Below are positions 21,601-31,027 of a stretch of DNA of 38,630 bases, one piece after another. Position 1 is the stretch's first letter. Each line of letters starts with the position of its first letter. The position numbers and the translations under genes were made by a program. Source of the stretch: Phlegmacium glaucopus (taxonomy: Eukaryota > Basidiomycota > Agaricomycetes > Agaricales > Cortinariaceae). The stretch covers positions 101,452 to 140,081 of the forward strand of contig MU130452.1 in the NCBI GenBank assembly GCA_015039465.1, read 5' to 3'. The notes below the pieces were generated by a model. It saw only the letters and a list, made by a program, of their open reading frames with translations. It was not told the DNA's origin and made no database searches.

Positions 21601-22479
21601 CTACGGACGTGGCAGCTGGTATGGACATGGCAGCTGGTACGGACATGGCAGCTGGTGCGGACGTGGCAGCTGATACGGATGTGGTGGCTGGTACGGATGT
21701 GGTGGCTGCTATCGGGGTGCTAGCTGCTACGGTCGTGGTTGCTGCTATGGGCACGGTTTTGCGAGGGGTAGGTCGAGGGGTGGGACGGCTGTCAATGTCG
21801 ATGTCGTTGCTGCTGCTGCTGCTGTCGTCATTGTTGTTGTTGTCGTGGCCACTGTTCCTGCTGGTGGACCTGCTGGTGGACATGCGGCCGGTTTCGTCTT
21901 CACTGCCGGTGTTGTCACTGCCGGTGTCGTCCTCAGTGCTGGTGGCATCATTGCTGCTGCTGCTGGTATCTTCTTGCAGATCCGAGCGGCATTGGTAACG
22001 GCTGTGCCTGGCAGTGGTGCCTGGCATGGGTGACGTGGCAGTGCGAGAATGGGGTGGTGGGGCAATTTTGTGCCCACTGCTCGCGAGCACGCGCTCGGTT
22101 TTCCTGTGTGATGTGTTAGATAGCTGTAAAATGTAGATAATTACTTACTTATATATTTTAGTGGCCTCCTTGGCCACTGCCTCTTCTCGTGCTTTGTCTG
22201 TGCTCGTTTTCCTGTCAAATTTGTTAGTACGAACCGAAGATATTGGGATGTTCATACGAACCTGATCCCTTTCTTTTTTTTCAGCCCCTTTGCCTTTTTC
22301 CCATCTCTCCCACCTTTGGTCTTCTGCCCCCCTTTATCCTCACCCATCTCGACATCGCTTGCGTCTTTGAGGCGCTTACATGTCTGTTCATCTGCATTCG
22401 ATCTCTTGCGCTTTGAAGGGGCTGAACCACGTTGGAGGCCACTGCGATTGGTAGGGATGGTGGACCGGGTGGTGGGCAT
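18663..22479 (-). pseudogene. CxC5-type cysteine-cluster protein of KDZ elements, broken
   Basis: Starting at ATG 22479, exons code for a basic N-terminus, then a Ser/Asp-rich low-complexity region (22090-21545), a globular segment (DIHMDSPPPLSQHELQGASR onward, 21477-21168) and further short exons. A CxC5-like cluster follows at 20640-19965 (CPASMECEDLNC ... GKCSHCDAKYY). After a 0.7-kb disrupted stretch, the C-terminal domain resumes (VETVCAPCGTVIAW, CIDKACTVLKF, RFVVDSYHYTNHKATD, EQLNSWLGGYESIL) and stops at 18663-18665. The last intron (18816-18863) is GC..AG. Defects: one extra A in a run near 20672 shifts the frame between RSARSAK and SYVQGEQK, and the CxC6 cluster normally found between the two halves is replaced by 19,265-19,960. 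Such proteins accompany KDZ transposases; an RNase-H-like role for the C-terminal half is my inference. Confidence 0.68.
19265..19960. other. foreign block inside the KDZ gene with inverted copy of its own exon
   Basis: Positions 19581-19793 are an inverted copy of 21725-21937, with only a few substitutions. Weaker inverted similarity continues on the 19794-19920 side. A run of about 25 A (about 19556-19580) precedes it. The left part (19300-19555) resembles nothing else in the window. The block replaces the expected middle of the cysteine-cluster protein. Confidence 0.75.
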
Positions 22480-22671
22480 TATGGAGTGCGGTGTGAGGGG
22501 GGCTGCGATGGGGCTGCGATGGTTTCAAGATGGGAGTGATGGCAGTCGATGGAGAGTGAGGCGTGTGACGAGGTAACGGGTGACCAGCTTCACATAAGTA
22601 GAAATAAAAAAATAAAATTTTTAAAATAAATATGTACCTATATAGACTACAAGTTGCCTATATATACAGGT

Positions 22672-22757
22672 GCTGTTGGCGCAGATGGTTTATTGCACGA
22701 GTTATGTCATGTGATGTACCTGTTGGTCGCTGGTTCAATTCCTGTAGGTTGCATAAT
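22672..22757 (+). other. tRNA-like module near the end of the KDZ element
   Basis: TGGCGCAGATGG fits the internal A box and GGTTCAATTCC fits the B box of a tRNA gene, spaced about 55 bp apart. The acceptor arms do not pair, so this is at best a degenerate tRNA or SINE-like promoter. Confidence 0.25.
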
Positions 22758-23007
22758 TATTTTATTAATCTAGTAAAGTCAGGTGATTGATTTCCTAACC
22801 TTGCTCTAACTCAATTCTGCTCAGATTCCGATCAGAAATGGTCAGATTCTGCTCGGAAATTGGTCAGAAATAGATCTGCTCAGAACTGATCAGATCTGAT
22901 CAGAATCTGGTCAGAAAAATTGGCTCTATTACTGCCATTTGGGCTGGAAAAAATTCTGACCATATCTGATCAGATCTGGTGAATCACAGCAAAGACCTCT
23001 CGGAACG

Positions 23008-23171
23008 GCAGTGGCATCAACACCCTTTTCACTGGCAGGCGGCAAGGCGGCGTTTGGCAGCATGCAAAAGGCAGCAGGACATTCTGCGTTCGATGAAGAA
23101 AATGATGATGAAGATGATGGGAGACGAAAGGTTGCCTGGAGAGGGTAGTGTAATGTCTCATAGAGGTAGTG
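23008..23171 (+). pseudogene. FG-containing gene fragment, 3' part
   Basis: If the KDZ element and one copy of its 8-bp duplication are ignored, the frame ending VFGT at 18382 runs straight on here as AVASTPFSLAGGKAAFGSM, then QKAAGHSAFDEENDDEDDGR, to a stop. The fit in frame, and the FG and acidic character, support one original gene split by the transposon. Confidence 0.6.
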
Positions 23172-23723
23172 CTTCAGAAGCACTGTCGGTTGTGGTCTCT
23201 ACAGCCATCCCTTCATGTTCACATTCTGGGTGTTGGTGTATATGTTAGTCAGTCATATAGTCCATGTAATTAAGCAGTACATGAAAATAAGAAAAGTATT
23301 GAGTGCGAAAAATCCATGAAACTGCCTAAAAATGTCTGAAAATGTTTAATTGAATAGAAATAAGATTGTCCTGCCTGGCAGCAGAGCCGCTTGCGTGTCT
23401 TAAGTGTCTTAACCGTCTTATTCCGGGCATTCATGTCTTATTCAGAAAGGTACATAGCTTTGACAAGACACATCAAATGTGTCTTAATTTGTCTTAGGTG
23501 CCTATGACAAGACACATCAGACACATCAGACCATGTGTCATTTTCCTGATGCAGATATGACGATTCCAGGTAGGGTAGACTTCCGAAGATGGAAGTCTGG
23601 ATTTGTGTTGGAAACGGGTAGTGATAGCCAAGCTAGCGTGGCTTGCTCAGCTGGACTGGTTTAGTAGTTGATTTTTTTGAGAGCTTGAACCTCCCTCGCG
23701 GTGGGCTCCAAGTTGTGATGCAG
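23172..23723. other. no gene recognised
   Basis: Contains the right subterminal repeats (GTCTTA/GACACATC) of the composite mobile region to 23556, then 167 bp of unassigned sequence up to the TA of copy 2. Confidence 0.4.
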
Positions 23724-23725
23724 TA

Positions 23726-24894
23726 CATCAGCAAAACTGGGGATTTCCCATAGTTTGTCATAGTTATGTCACACCAAATTATAGTAGCCTATAGTCACGT
23801 CACATAAAATTATAGTATCTTATAGTATCTACAGTCATGTCACCATAACTATAGTGAGTTATAGTTTCCATAGTATTCATGTTGCGCACACCAGTGCTGT
23901 CTAGCACGGTCTAGCTTTGTCACTCCATCACATTAGAATACATCACATTTTTTGAGATTTTCATTAAGTTAAATAAGCCAACCCTAAACAGAGTCCGTGC
24001 ACAAAAAACTAAAATTACTAAATATATAAGTTCAACACTTGTTCCCACCGAGTTCGTCACTTCCATACCGCCACCACTACCACTGACAGCAATACCACAA
24101 CAACGATAACAACAAATGGTGAGCACCTCGACAAACAACAATGATAATAAATGACAAAACATTGATGACGCTTATAGTGGCGACAACAACGACATGTGAC
24201 AACGACATGCGACAACGACATGCGACTACGACTACGACAACTACAACTACAACTACAACTACAACTACAACTACAACTACAACTACAACAACTACAACTA
24301 CAACAACTATGACAACATGCGACAACGACTACAATGACTACGACTATGACTACAACAACTACAACAACATGCGACAACGACTACAACAACAACATGCGAC
24401 AACGACATGTGACAACGACATGGTGCGGTGACAATTACAGCGTGTGATGACGACGACAGTGTGTTATACCACACATGTAAGCCCTTAAATTTCCCCTCTA
24501 TCATAATTAATTGTTCTAATTCCATCTTAGGTGTAAATTGCAATGACGACAATGATCCTTTACAGTAGTATAAGTAGTATATTATGATGTTTAGATTACT
24601 ATTACTTAGTTGAATATAATTTTTTAAACAATTTCCTTACTCTCGTTGTGATTGCTATTAGAATATTATGAGTATAGGGCTCTCTAACTACAGTATTATC
24701 CTAGCCCTATATAGCACCTTATAGCCCTATATAGTACCTTATAGCACTCTATAGTGCTGTCTAGTGCTGGGCCATTTCCAGATAGCGTTACCGTGACACC
24801 GGACAGCACTATAAACAAAAGAACCTTTTCTATGGTTCTATGGTGCTGTCCGGTGCTGTCCAGTGCTGGTAAGCCGGCCCCAAGTTTGCCGATG
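23726..24894 (-). mobile_element. CATCAGCAAA-family element, copy 2 (inverted)
   Basis: It begins CATCAGCAAAACTGGGG and ends AAGTTTGCCGATG, flanked by TA at 23724-23725 and 24895-24896. It is the reverse complement of copy 1 without the two inserts, and gives the undisturbed length of 1,169 bp. The core microsatellite at 24,175-24,425 is longer than in copy 1. No coding capacity. Confidence 0.9.
24175..24425 (+). repeat. CAACTA/CAACGA microsatellite in copy 2
   Basis: Trinucleotide-based low-complexity repeat, the reverse-complement counterpart of 3250-3470. It gives long spurious poly-Thr and poly-Val open frames. Confidence 0.88.
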
Positions 24895-24896
24895 TA

Positions 24897-25165
24897 TATA
24901 AGAGTCTAGCATCTATATCAAATAAAGTCACTGAGGTAAAGCTTGAAGTTTGTGATGATCTTAACAAACTGTTACTAACTTACTGTCATAATCATAATCA
25001 GGTTTTCGATCTGCATGTTACCACTAACTAGTTTGAACTTTGAAGCAGACAATGGTTATGCAACCTGTTACCTTGGGTAACCTTCCATGATCCATCATTA
25101 AAATCTGTCACTAAAAAGATGATCATAGTGATTATCAATATCATATTGATCAAATTTATGATGGT
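24897..25165 (-). pseudogene. upstream region of the membrane-protein paralogue
   Basis: This stretch aligns in reverse to about 4695-4968, directly upstream of the intact membrane-protein gene, with clear identity next to the transposon and weaker identity further out. It stops exactly at the transposon's TA. It is the missing left part of the fragment at 3920-4040. Confidence 0.82.
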
Positions 25166-25177
25166 TTTTCCTGTGTA

Positions 25178-25472
25178 CTGTACCATTTCAATTAGTTCGT
25201 CCATCACACGTCACAGAGCCTTTGGTTGTGGACGAAATTGAGTGTTTGTCCCTGGTCACATTGGGAGTGGCCGATGGTCAAAAACCATTCTCAAAAATTC
25301 AAAATTCAAATTGAGTATTTACGGAGACCCCGAGGAGATGAAGCCTGGATGAATTTTTACCTTGGCCGAAATTTGGAATATGTCACAGGTCACTATGCCC
25401 TTGGACGGAGATACAAATTCGTCCAACATGTCCCAGGTCACACCCCTGGACGAACTAATTGAAACGGTACAG
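25178..25472. mobile_element. 295-bp MITE with TA target
   Basis: The inverted ends, starting CTGTACCATTTCAATTAGTT, match over about 26 bp with one difference. TA flanks both sides (25176-25177, 25473-25474), which suggests a Tc1/mariner-type MITE. It separates membrane-protein flank from J-domain fragment. Confidence 0.82.
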
Positions 25473-25474
25473 TA

Positions 25475-25656
25475 ACAGTACTGAGCCATAGGATCCATTG
25501 GGTCTTCCCCATTATTGAAACATTTTAATTCAAGATTTGACAAGACTTTGTAGGCTTCATTGAGGAGTGCCATTTTGGCTTCTGAATTTCCTTTGTTGGG
25601 GTGTGCAATGCTAGCTGCTTTGAGGCTAGTTGGGGTAAGTAAGTGGTTAATATTAA
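25475..25656 (-). pseudogene. J-domain (DnaJ) fragment
   Basis: On the minus strand the sequence reads SLKAASIAHPNKGNSEAKMA, then LLNEAYKVLSNLELKCFNNG and EDPMDPM. This is the second half of a J domain of the type found in DNAJC3/P58-like chaperones. The essential HPD motif has become HPN, and the helix before it is missing. The piece is trapped between the MITE (25,178-25,472) and the nested DNA elements (from 25,665), so it cannot make a functional co-chaperone. Confidence 0.7.
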
Positions 25657-26200
25657 GAACCAAATAGGGATGCCAAAGTTCAGTTTGGTTTGGTTCGGGG
25701 CCCATTTTCTCAGAACCAGAACCAGAACCAGTTCAAACCATAAGAACCAGTTAAAAATAGAGTTTTGTTAGGATATCACCAATTAGACAAGAAATTCTCA
25801 TTTTAAAATTTATTTTCTAAAGTTACATCTTATTTCTAGTGATGTTCAAAGGTTTTAAAACCCTTAAGGGTATGAGGGTAAGGGTAAGAAGGGTAAGGGT
25901 GAAGGTCAGGATTTTCATACCCTTACAAAACCCTTACCCATGACAAAGGGTCAGGGTTTTTGCAAGGGTTGTTCAAGGGTTGTTTTTTAAATCAAAGCCA
26001 TATATTATGGTTACCAAAGAAGATATTTAGCAGAAAAAATAATAATTTCCACTAATAATTTCCACTATCTGGATTATTTTTCATCCTTTTAGCCTACTGT
26101 ACTAAATCAATCAATTCACCGGTCACAGGTCACAGGCCCTTCAAAATCAGTGAAAAGTCACAGCTGTCATGGCAAAAATGTGAAAAAGTTCCCAGAATAG

Positions 26201-27775
26201 CAGTACTTTTCTGTCCCCCACCAGATCTGATCAGAATCTGACCAGAGCCTGACTAGATCTGAGCAGTTCTGAACAGTTCTGATCAGAGTCTAGAATCTGA
26301 TCAAATTCTAAGGGCAACTTTCTTGGATCAAAATATTATTTATTTCATTAATACTAATAGCCTATTAAAATAATTAAAAAAATCCCCAATAAGGAGGGGT
26401 TGCTGGTCTCATTGTTGTAATCTACAAATAAATAAAAAATAAGCCCCCTGTGGGGGGGGGGTTGTCATTGTTGTTGTCTTGACCTATTAAATTGAATAAA
26501 AACCCATCATTATCATTGTAGGGGGAATAAGGACATGTACTCATTGTCATACATGTGTATTCGTCATCATAGGTGCCTATTCGTCGTCATACATGTGTAT
26601 TCGCCGTCGTATACCCATAATTGTTGTCGTAGGTGCCTATTCGTTGTCATACACGCGTTTTTGTTGTTGTACACGCGTATTTGTTGTCGTACATGTGTTT
26701 TTGTTGTCGTAGGCGCCTATTCGTCGTCATACACATGTATTCGTCATCGTACACGCGTATTTGTCGTTGTAGGCGCCTATTTGTTGTCGTATACGTGTTT
26801 TCGTCGTCATAGGTGCTTATTTGTCATCATACACGTGTATTCGTTGTCGTAGGCGCCTATTCGTGGTCGTATACATGTTTTTGTCGTCGTAGGTGCTTAT
26901 TTGTCGTCATACACATGTATTTGTCGTCGTACATGTGTATTTGTCGTTGTAGGCGCCTATTTGTCATTGTAGGTGCTTATTTGTTGTCATACATGTGTAT
27001 TTGTTGTCGTACATGTGTATTTGTTGTTGTAGGCGCCTATTCGTTGTCGTACACATGTAGGTGTCGTCGTAGGCACCTATTTGTCGTCCAACACGCGTAT
27101 TCCTCGTCGTAGGCACCTATTTGCCGTTGTACACATGTATTTGTCGTTGTACATGTGTATTCATCGTCGTAGGCACCTAGTTGTCGTCCTACACCTGTAT
27201 TTGTCGTTGTAGGCGCCTATCCATCGTCATACACGTGTATTTGTCGTGGTACACGTGCATTTGTCATCGTTGACATCGTACATGACCTATTATAATCTGT
27301 AAGTAGAGGTAAAATGGAATGAAATAAAAAAATCCCCCTCTGGTGAGGGGGGGTTACCGTTGCTGGTTGTGAAAACGGGTGTGGTGGTGGTGTGAGAAAC
27401 AGAAGACGAATTCAACAAACACTGATGTGCACATCACATGTGGTCATGTGATCAGACCCCTCGCATTGAACAAAATACACGATTTTGATGGCAACAAGGC
27501 ATTGCCATCTGAATATTATATGATTATATTATTTTTCTAGTAAAGTCAGGTGATTCTCCTAAGCTTGATCTAACTCAATTCTGCTCGGATTCTGGTCAGA
27601 TTTGCTCAGAAGTTGGTCAGATTCTGCTTAGAAATTGGTTGGACTTGGATCTAGTCAGATCAGATCAGATCTGGCCAGAATCTGGTCAGATAAATTGGCT
27701 GTATTACTGCCATTTGGGGTGATAAAAATTCTGACCAGAATCTGATCATATTAGGTGGCTTACAGCAAAGACCTC
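26201..27775. mobile_element. KDZ-type non-autonomous element (level 3 of the nest)
   Basis: It has the same ends as 18,383-22,999 (CAGTACTTTTCTGT ... ACAGCAAAGACCTC) and the same TCTGATCAG subterminal repeats, flanked by a perfect 8-bp CAGAATAG (26193-26200 and 27776-27783). Instead of genes it carries a palindrome array (26,549-27,265), so it is probably mobilised by proteins of the larger element. Confidence 0.88.
26549..27265 (+). repeat. 20-bp tandem array of 10-bp palindromes
   Basis: About 36 units of 20 bp each consist of a 10-bp near-palindrome and a 10-bp spacer of the form TTTGTCGTCG. Two palindrome classes alternate irregularly: TAGGCGCCTA and TACACGTGTA (with variants TACATGTGTA, TACACATGTA, TACACGCGTA). 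Period and phase hold over more than 700 bp. Open frames across it are low-complexity. Confidence 0.9.
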
Positions 27776-28706
27776 CAGAATAGGCCTCTTTTGGCCCTAA
27801 ATTGCTGACAAATTGCCCTAACTATTACCAAATAAGGAAATTAGGCAAAACCAAAATTTCACTGCACTGGTCACAGGTCACACAGGGTGGCAAATTGATT
27901 GATTTAGTACAGTATTACATCAGTATTCTGCTCTCAAAAAATGAGTGGTAGCTATTATACTGTCCATAATGTTATTTAATAATCAACCCTCAGCCCTAAC
28001 CCTCAAAAAATTTTCTACCCTTGAACCCTCCACTTACCCTTAACCATACCCCTCTAAAACCCTTACCCTAGGAAAGGGTCAAGAGTAGAGGTGGGTAAGG
28101 GTCAAGGTCAGCCTGGTAACACCCATGGGTTACCCATGCCCATCACTACTTATTTCTTAGAAATAGATATATCTTGAACTTTGAGGCCAGAATTTTGTAG
28201 TATTTGTGTTATAACTATGACATCACTAAAAGTAAACATGAAAAAATACTACTAAACCATTTTGCCAACTAGTGACAACCTTGAATTGGATTCTTGCAAT
28301 AGGAGTATAATTAATATTAATAAAACCTGAAGTTATATAGTAAATAAGACATATTATTGATTATGTACTATGCCAGACAAAAGGATGATGTACTTCTGAT
28401 TGGAAATATATAGTGTTGGTGGCTTGGATAAATATTTTCATTATAGATACAGGTACAATGTGTCATTTAACATGCAAATAAGTAGATATCTTACTTAGGT
28501 ATTTGCCTTGGGATAAAGTGGTTCAGAACCAGTTTGAACCGGTTCAGAACTGGTTCTCAGATTTCTGGCCAATCCAGACCCAGAACCAGAACCAGATGGC
28601 TGGGGGTGAACCAGAACCAGAACCAAACCAGAACCATGGTTCGGTTCAGCTGGTTCTGGTTCTCTGGACTGGTTCAGAACTGAACTTCGGCATCCTTAGA
28701 ACCAAA

Positions 28707-29295
28707 GAAGGAAAAAGAACCCTTTTTTGATCTTTTTCAGGTCTGCATCTCTAGAAATGCCTATAATCTTGTAGTAATCCTTTCTGTTTACTCTGTTTCA
28801 ATAGCCTCTTTGCTTTTTGTACCTGTTGCAATATCTATAAAAAGGAGGTCAATGTATGCATTTCTTTGTAGTAAAAGAGAATTAGTATCTCGATCTGCAT
28901 GTCCACTTATCTCAAATGCTTTGTATTGTGTAAAGTGGATAAATATTGGATGGGTGCCAACTCTGTCGAGTCATACAAGCAAGTTTTGAAGATTTGTTGG
29001 AAGATTTCTCATGTTGTTGTCCTGGGCTTTCGTTTATGCAGCTTGTGTTCTAATCCATTATTGGAAGTGAGGCATTATTATGTACATCAACTTCCAATGT
29101 GGCCTGGCAACAAGGTCGTGTTCCGTCCCACTGTTGGACTTCCCTGACATAATAAAAAGTAAGACTCTATGAGATCTCTGGAATTGAACAAGGCACTCAA
29201 GTCGACAATGTATGGCCTACATGAGTGACAGCCCTCTTCATTCAAAACATATGCTACATGACATAGGTTGTGTTCTGACCCCTTTTAAAAAAGTA
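28707..29295. other. no gene recognised
   Basis: One open frame (28899-29147) has ordinary amino-acid composition, but I recognise no motif in it. The stretch lies between the nested DNA elements and the second Kelch pseudogene and may be its decayed upstream part. Confidence 0.35.
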
Positions 29296-29570
29296 TGGAT
29301 ATCAGCTCACTTAGACTGGGAAGGAGAAATGGAGTATTATGACGTTGGAGAAGCCAAATACACAGGGTGGTGTCAAGTCTAAAGGCACAAAGAAAAAACA
29401 GAAGGATAAAGATTCAAAGTGGAACTTGAAGGAGCAGAATAGCTGTGGGAGAAGAGAATGATGAAAGCGAACACAAGGTACTGTTCATGGGTTATAGTTG
29501 GTCAAAACCCTAAAGTCACACTGGCAGGTTCAGCCATCTGCTGCTGCCCCCAAGTACCCCTACATCAGCA
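29296..29570 (+). pseudogene. second Kelch (KEL3-type) pseudogene, first piece
   Basis: Reads YGYQLT, GKEKWSIMTLEKP, GGVKSKGTKKKQKDKDSKW, an intron-like gap, and QVQPSAAAPK. These match the pieces at 8110-7800 of the first copy in the same order, on the opposite strand. Stops follow KEKWS-encoding sequence. It ends at the TA target of transposon copy 3. Confidence 0.75.
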
Positions 29571-30089
29571 AACTTGGGGCCAGCTTACTGGCACTGGACA
29601 GCACTGGACAGCACCATAGAACCATAGAAAAGGTTCTTTTGTTTATAGTGCTGTCCAGTGTCATGGTAACGCTATCTGGAAATAGCCCGACACTAGACAG
29701 CACTATAGAGTGTTATAAGGTGCTATATAGGGCTAGGTTAATACTATCCATAATTAGTTAGAGAGGCCTATTATCTATACTCATAATATACTGCTGTAAA
29801 GGATCATCATCATTGCACCACATCATCATCATTGCACATTGTTGTCATTGTCGCAGGTCATTGTCGTCACTCATCACAGGTCATTGTCATTGCAGGTTAT
29901 TGTTGTTGCAGGCCATCATTGTCACTTGCATGTTGTTGCATGTTGTTGTTGTTGTCACATGTCATCGTCATTGCACATTTGTCATCATTCTGACTTGTTT
30001 GTGATCATTGGTGTTTGTGCACTGTCATTGTGCACTGTTTGTGCACTGTTGTCATGTGTCATTTATCATTGTTGTGCATCATTATTGGT

Positions 30090-30662
30090 TGTTACATTCT
30101 GTCATACGTTACTCCGGTCCAGCTCTGTCGGAGTTGTCTCTGGTAGTCCGTACTTTGTACAGTGCTTCCCCTCACATCCCGAACTACTCCTCCTACATTC
30201 AACTCTGAGACTTCTCTGTGTCATTCCGGTTCCTCTGTCTATACTCCGCACCCATTACCACTTCTTCGCCACTACCACCATTTCTTTGTCATCACGTTCC
30301 CACTATCAGTCAGCACACCAGCCATGGATTATTCACCCAAGAATGCAGGACCTTTTCCAGGAGCAGAGTGCAGCACTTATATTTATATTCTATATTTCAG
30401 TTGCAATTCCTTTTATATTTAAAGTACTTGAACTTGTATGTTTTCCCTCAGTTCGAATATCAACATAGTTTCCTCCTCCTAGTCTTCCTCTAAGTTACTG
30501 CAACTTCCGGTTCCACTCTGTTCCGTTCTTACTCCGAAATTAGGACACGAAGGTTTAGGGTAGCACAGCACATACACTGAGGCTATAGTCCTTTCCCATT
30601 CCATGGTTCTGTTCCGATCAAACTCTGTCTGATACTCCAGAATAGAGTTCTCAAACTTAACA
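30090..30662 (+). mobile_element. solo LTR, copy A
   Basis: It starts TGTTACATTC and ends AACTTAACA (TG..CA ends with TGTTA/TAACA inversion), flanked by an exact 5-bp TTGGT duplication. A TATTTATATT promoter-like stretch lies near 30,380. Copies B (32,992) and C (37,621) belong to the same family. The internal retrotransposon has been lost by LTR-LTR recombination. Confidence 0.85.
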
Positions 30663-31027
30663 TTGGTGGAAAAAATGGTGAGGTGGGTCCAAATGAGCCC
30701 CAACTATTGTTCCTGGGGCAAAATAAATTAATATAGTATAATAGATTGATAATAGAAAGTAAAAAAAAACATTCATTTGTTGTTGTAAGTATTGTAGTTG
30801 TCAGGTGGTGGTGGTGGTGGTATGGAACAATGGGAACAAATGTTGAACTTACATATTTAGTAGTTTTAGTTTTTGCACACAGACACTTGGTTTAGGGTGG
30901 GTTATTTAACTTAATGAAAAACAATGTATTCTAATGTGACATAGTGATGAGGCTAGACTATGCTAGACAGTGCTGGTGTGTGTCACATAGATGCTATGAA
31001 ACTATAATTCACTATAGTTACGGTGGC

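Larger units (their letters stand above)
18383..22999 (-). mobile_element. KDZ-associated DNA element, 4.6 kb
   Basis: The ends are imperfect inverted repeats (CAGTACTTTTCTGT..CACCAGATCTGATCAGA against GAGGTCTTTGCTGT..CACCAGATCTGATCAGA), followed by many TCTGATCAG subterminal repeats. A perfect 8-bp duplication TCGGAACG flanks it (18375-18382 and 23000-23007). An 8-bp duplication fits Zisupton/KDZ-type as well as hAT elements; the coded protein points to the KDZ group. A shorter relative with the same ends lies at 26,201-27,775. Confidence 0.85.
17386..23556. mobile_element. composite mobile region with 20-bp inverted ends
   Basis: TCTGCATCAGGAAAATGACA occurs at the left edge (about 17382-17401), next to the broken calpain gene, and its exact reverse complement occurs at about 23537-23556. 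Both ends are followed inwards by repeats of GTCTGA and GTCTTA, as in elements with subterminal transposase-binding repeats. Without the 4.6-kb element nested in it, it would be about 1.55 kb. No target duplication is visible, so the boundaries or the integrity of the element are uncertain. Confidence 0.45.
25837..28148. mobile_element. hAT-type element (level 2 of the nest)
   Basis: Ends TAGTGATGTTC and GCCCATCACTA, flanked by perfect 8-bp repeats CTTATTTC (25829-25836 and 28149-28156). The subterminal parts are built of AAGGGTAAGGGT-like repeats on the left and CCCTAACCC/CCCTTACCC on the right. No coding region. Confidence 0.9.
25665..28698. mobile_element. outer hAT-type element (level 1 of the nest)
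   Basis: Ends TAGGGATGCCAAAGTTCAG and CTGAACTTCGGCATCCTTA, flanked by perfect 8-bp repeats GAACCAAA (25657-25664 and 28699-28706). The interior near both ends is rich in GAACCAG repeats. Its ends resemble those of the MITE at 2269-2883, so the two belong to one family. No coding region is seen. Confidence 0.9.

Noticed and set aside
22672..22757. Functional tRNA gene
   Set aside because: A and B boxes fit, but the acceptor stem does not pair and the anticodon arm is irregular.
24057..24552. Poly-Thr and poly-Val open frames
   Set aside because: Same microsatellite in the inverted element copy; no gene features.
26535..27112. Two open frames of about 100 codons, and a CRISPR-like look
   Set aside because: The frames are products of the 20-bp repeat. 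The array has no unique spacers and lies in a eukaryotic transposon, so it is not a CRISPR.
25837..28148. AAGGGTAAGGGT and CCCTAACCC runs as interstitial telomere sequence
   Set aside because: They are subterminal repeats of a hAT-type element with clear ends and target duplication, and do not form a regular TTAGGG array.
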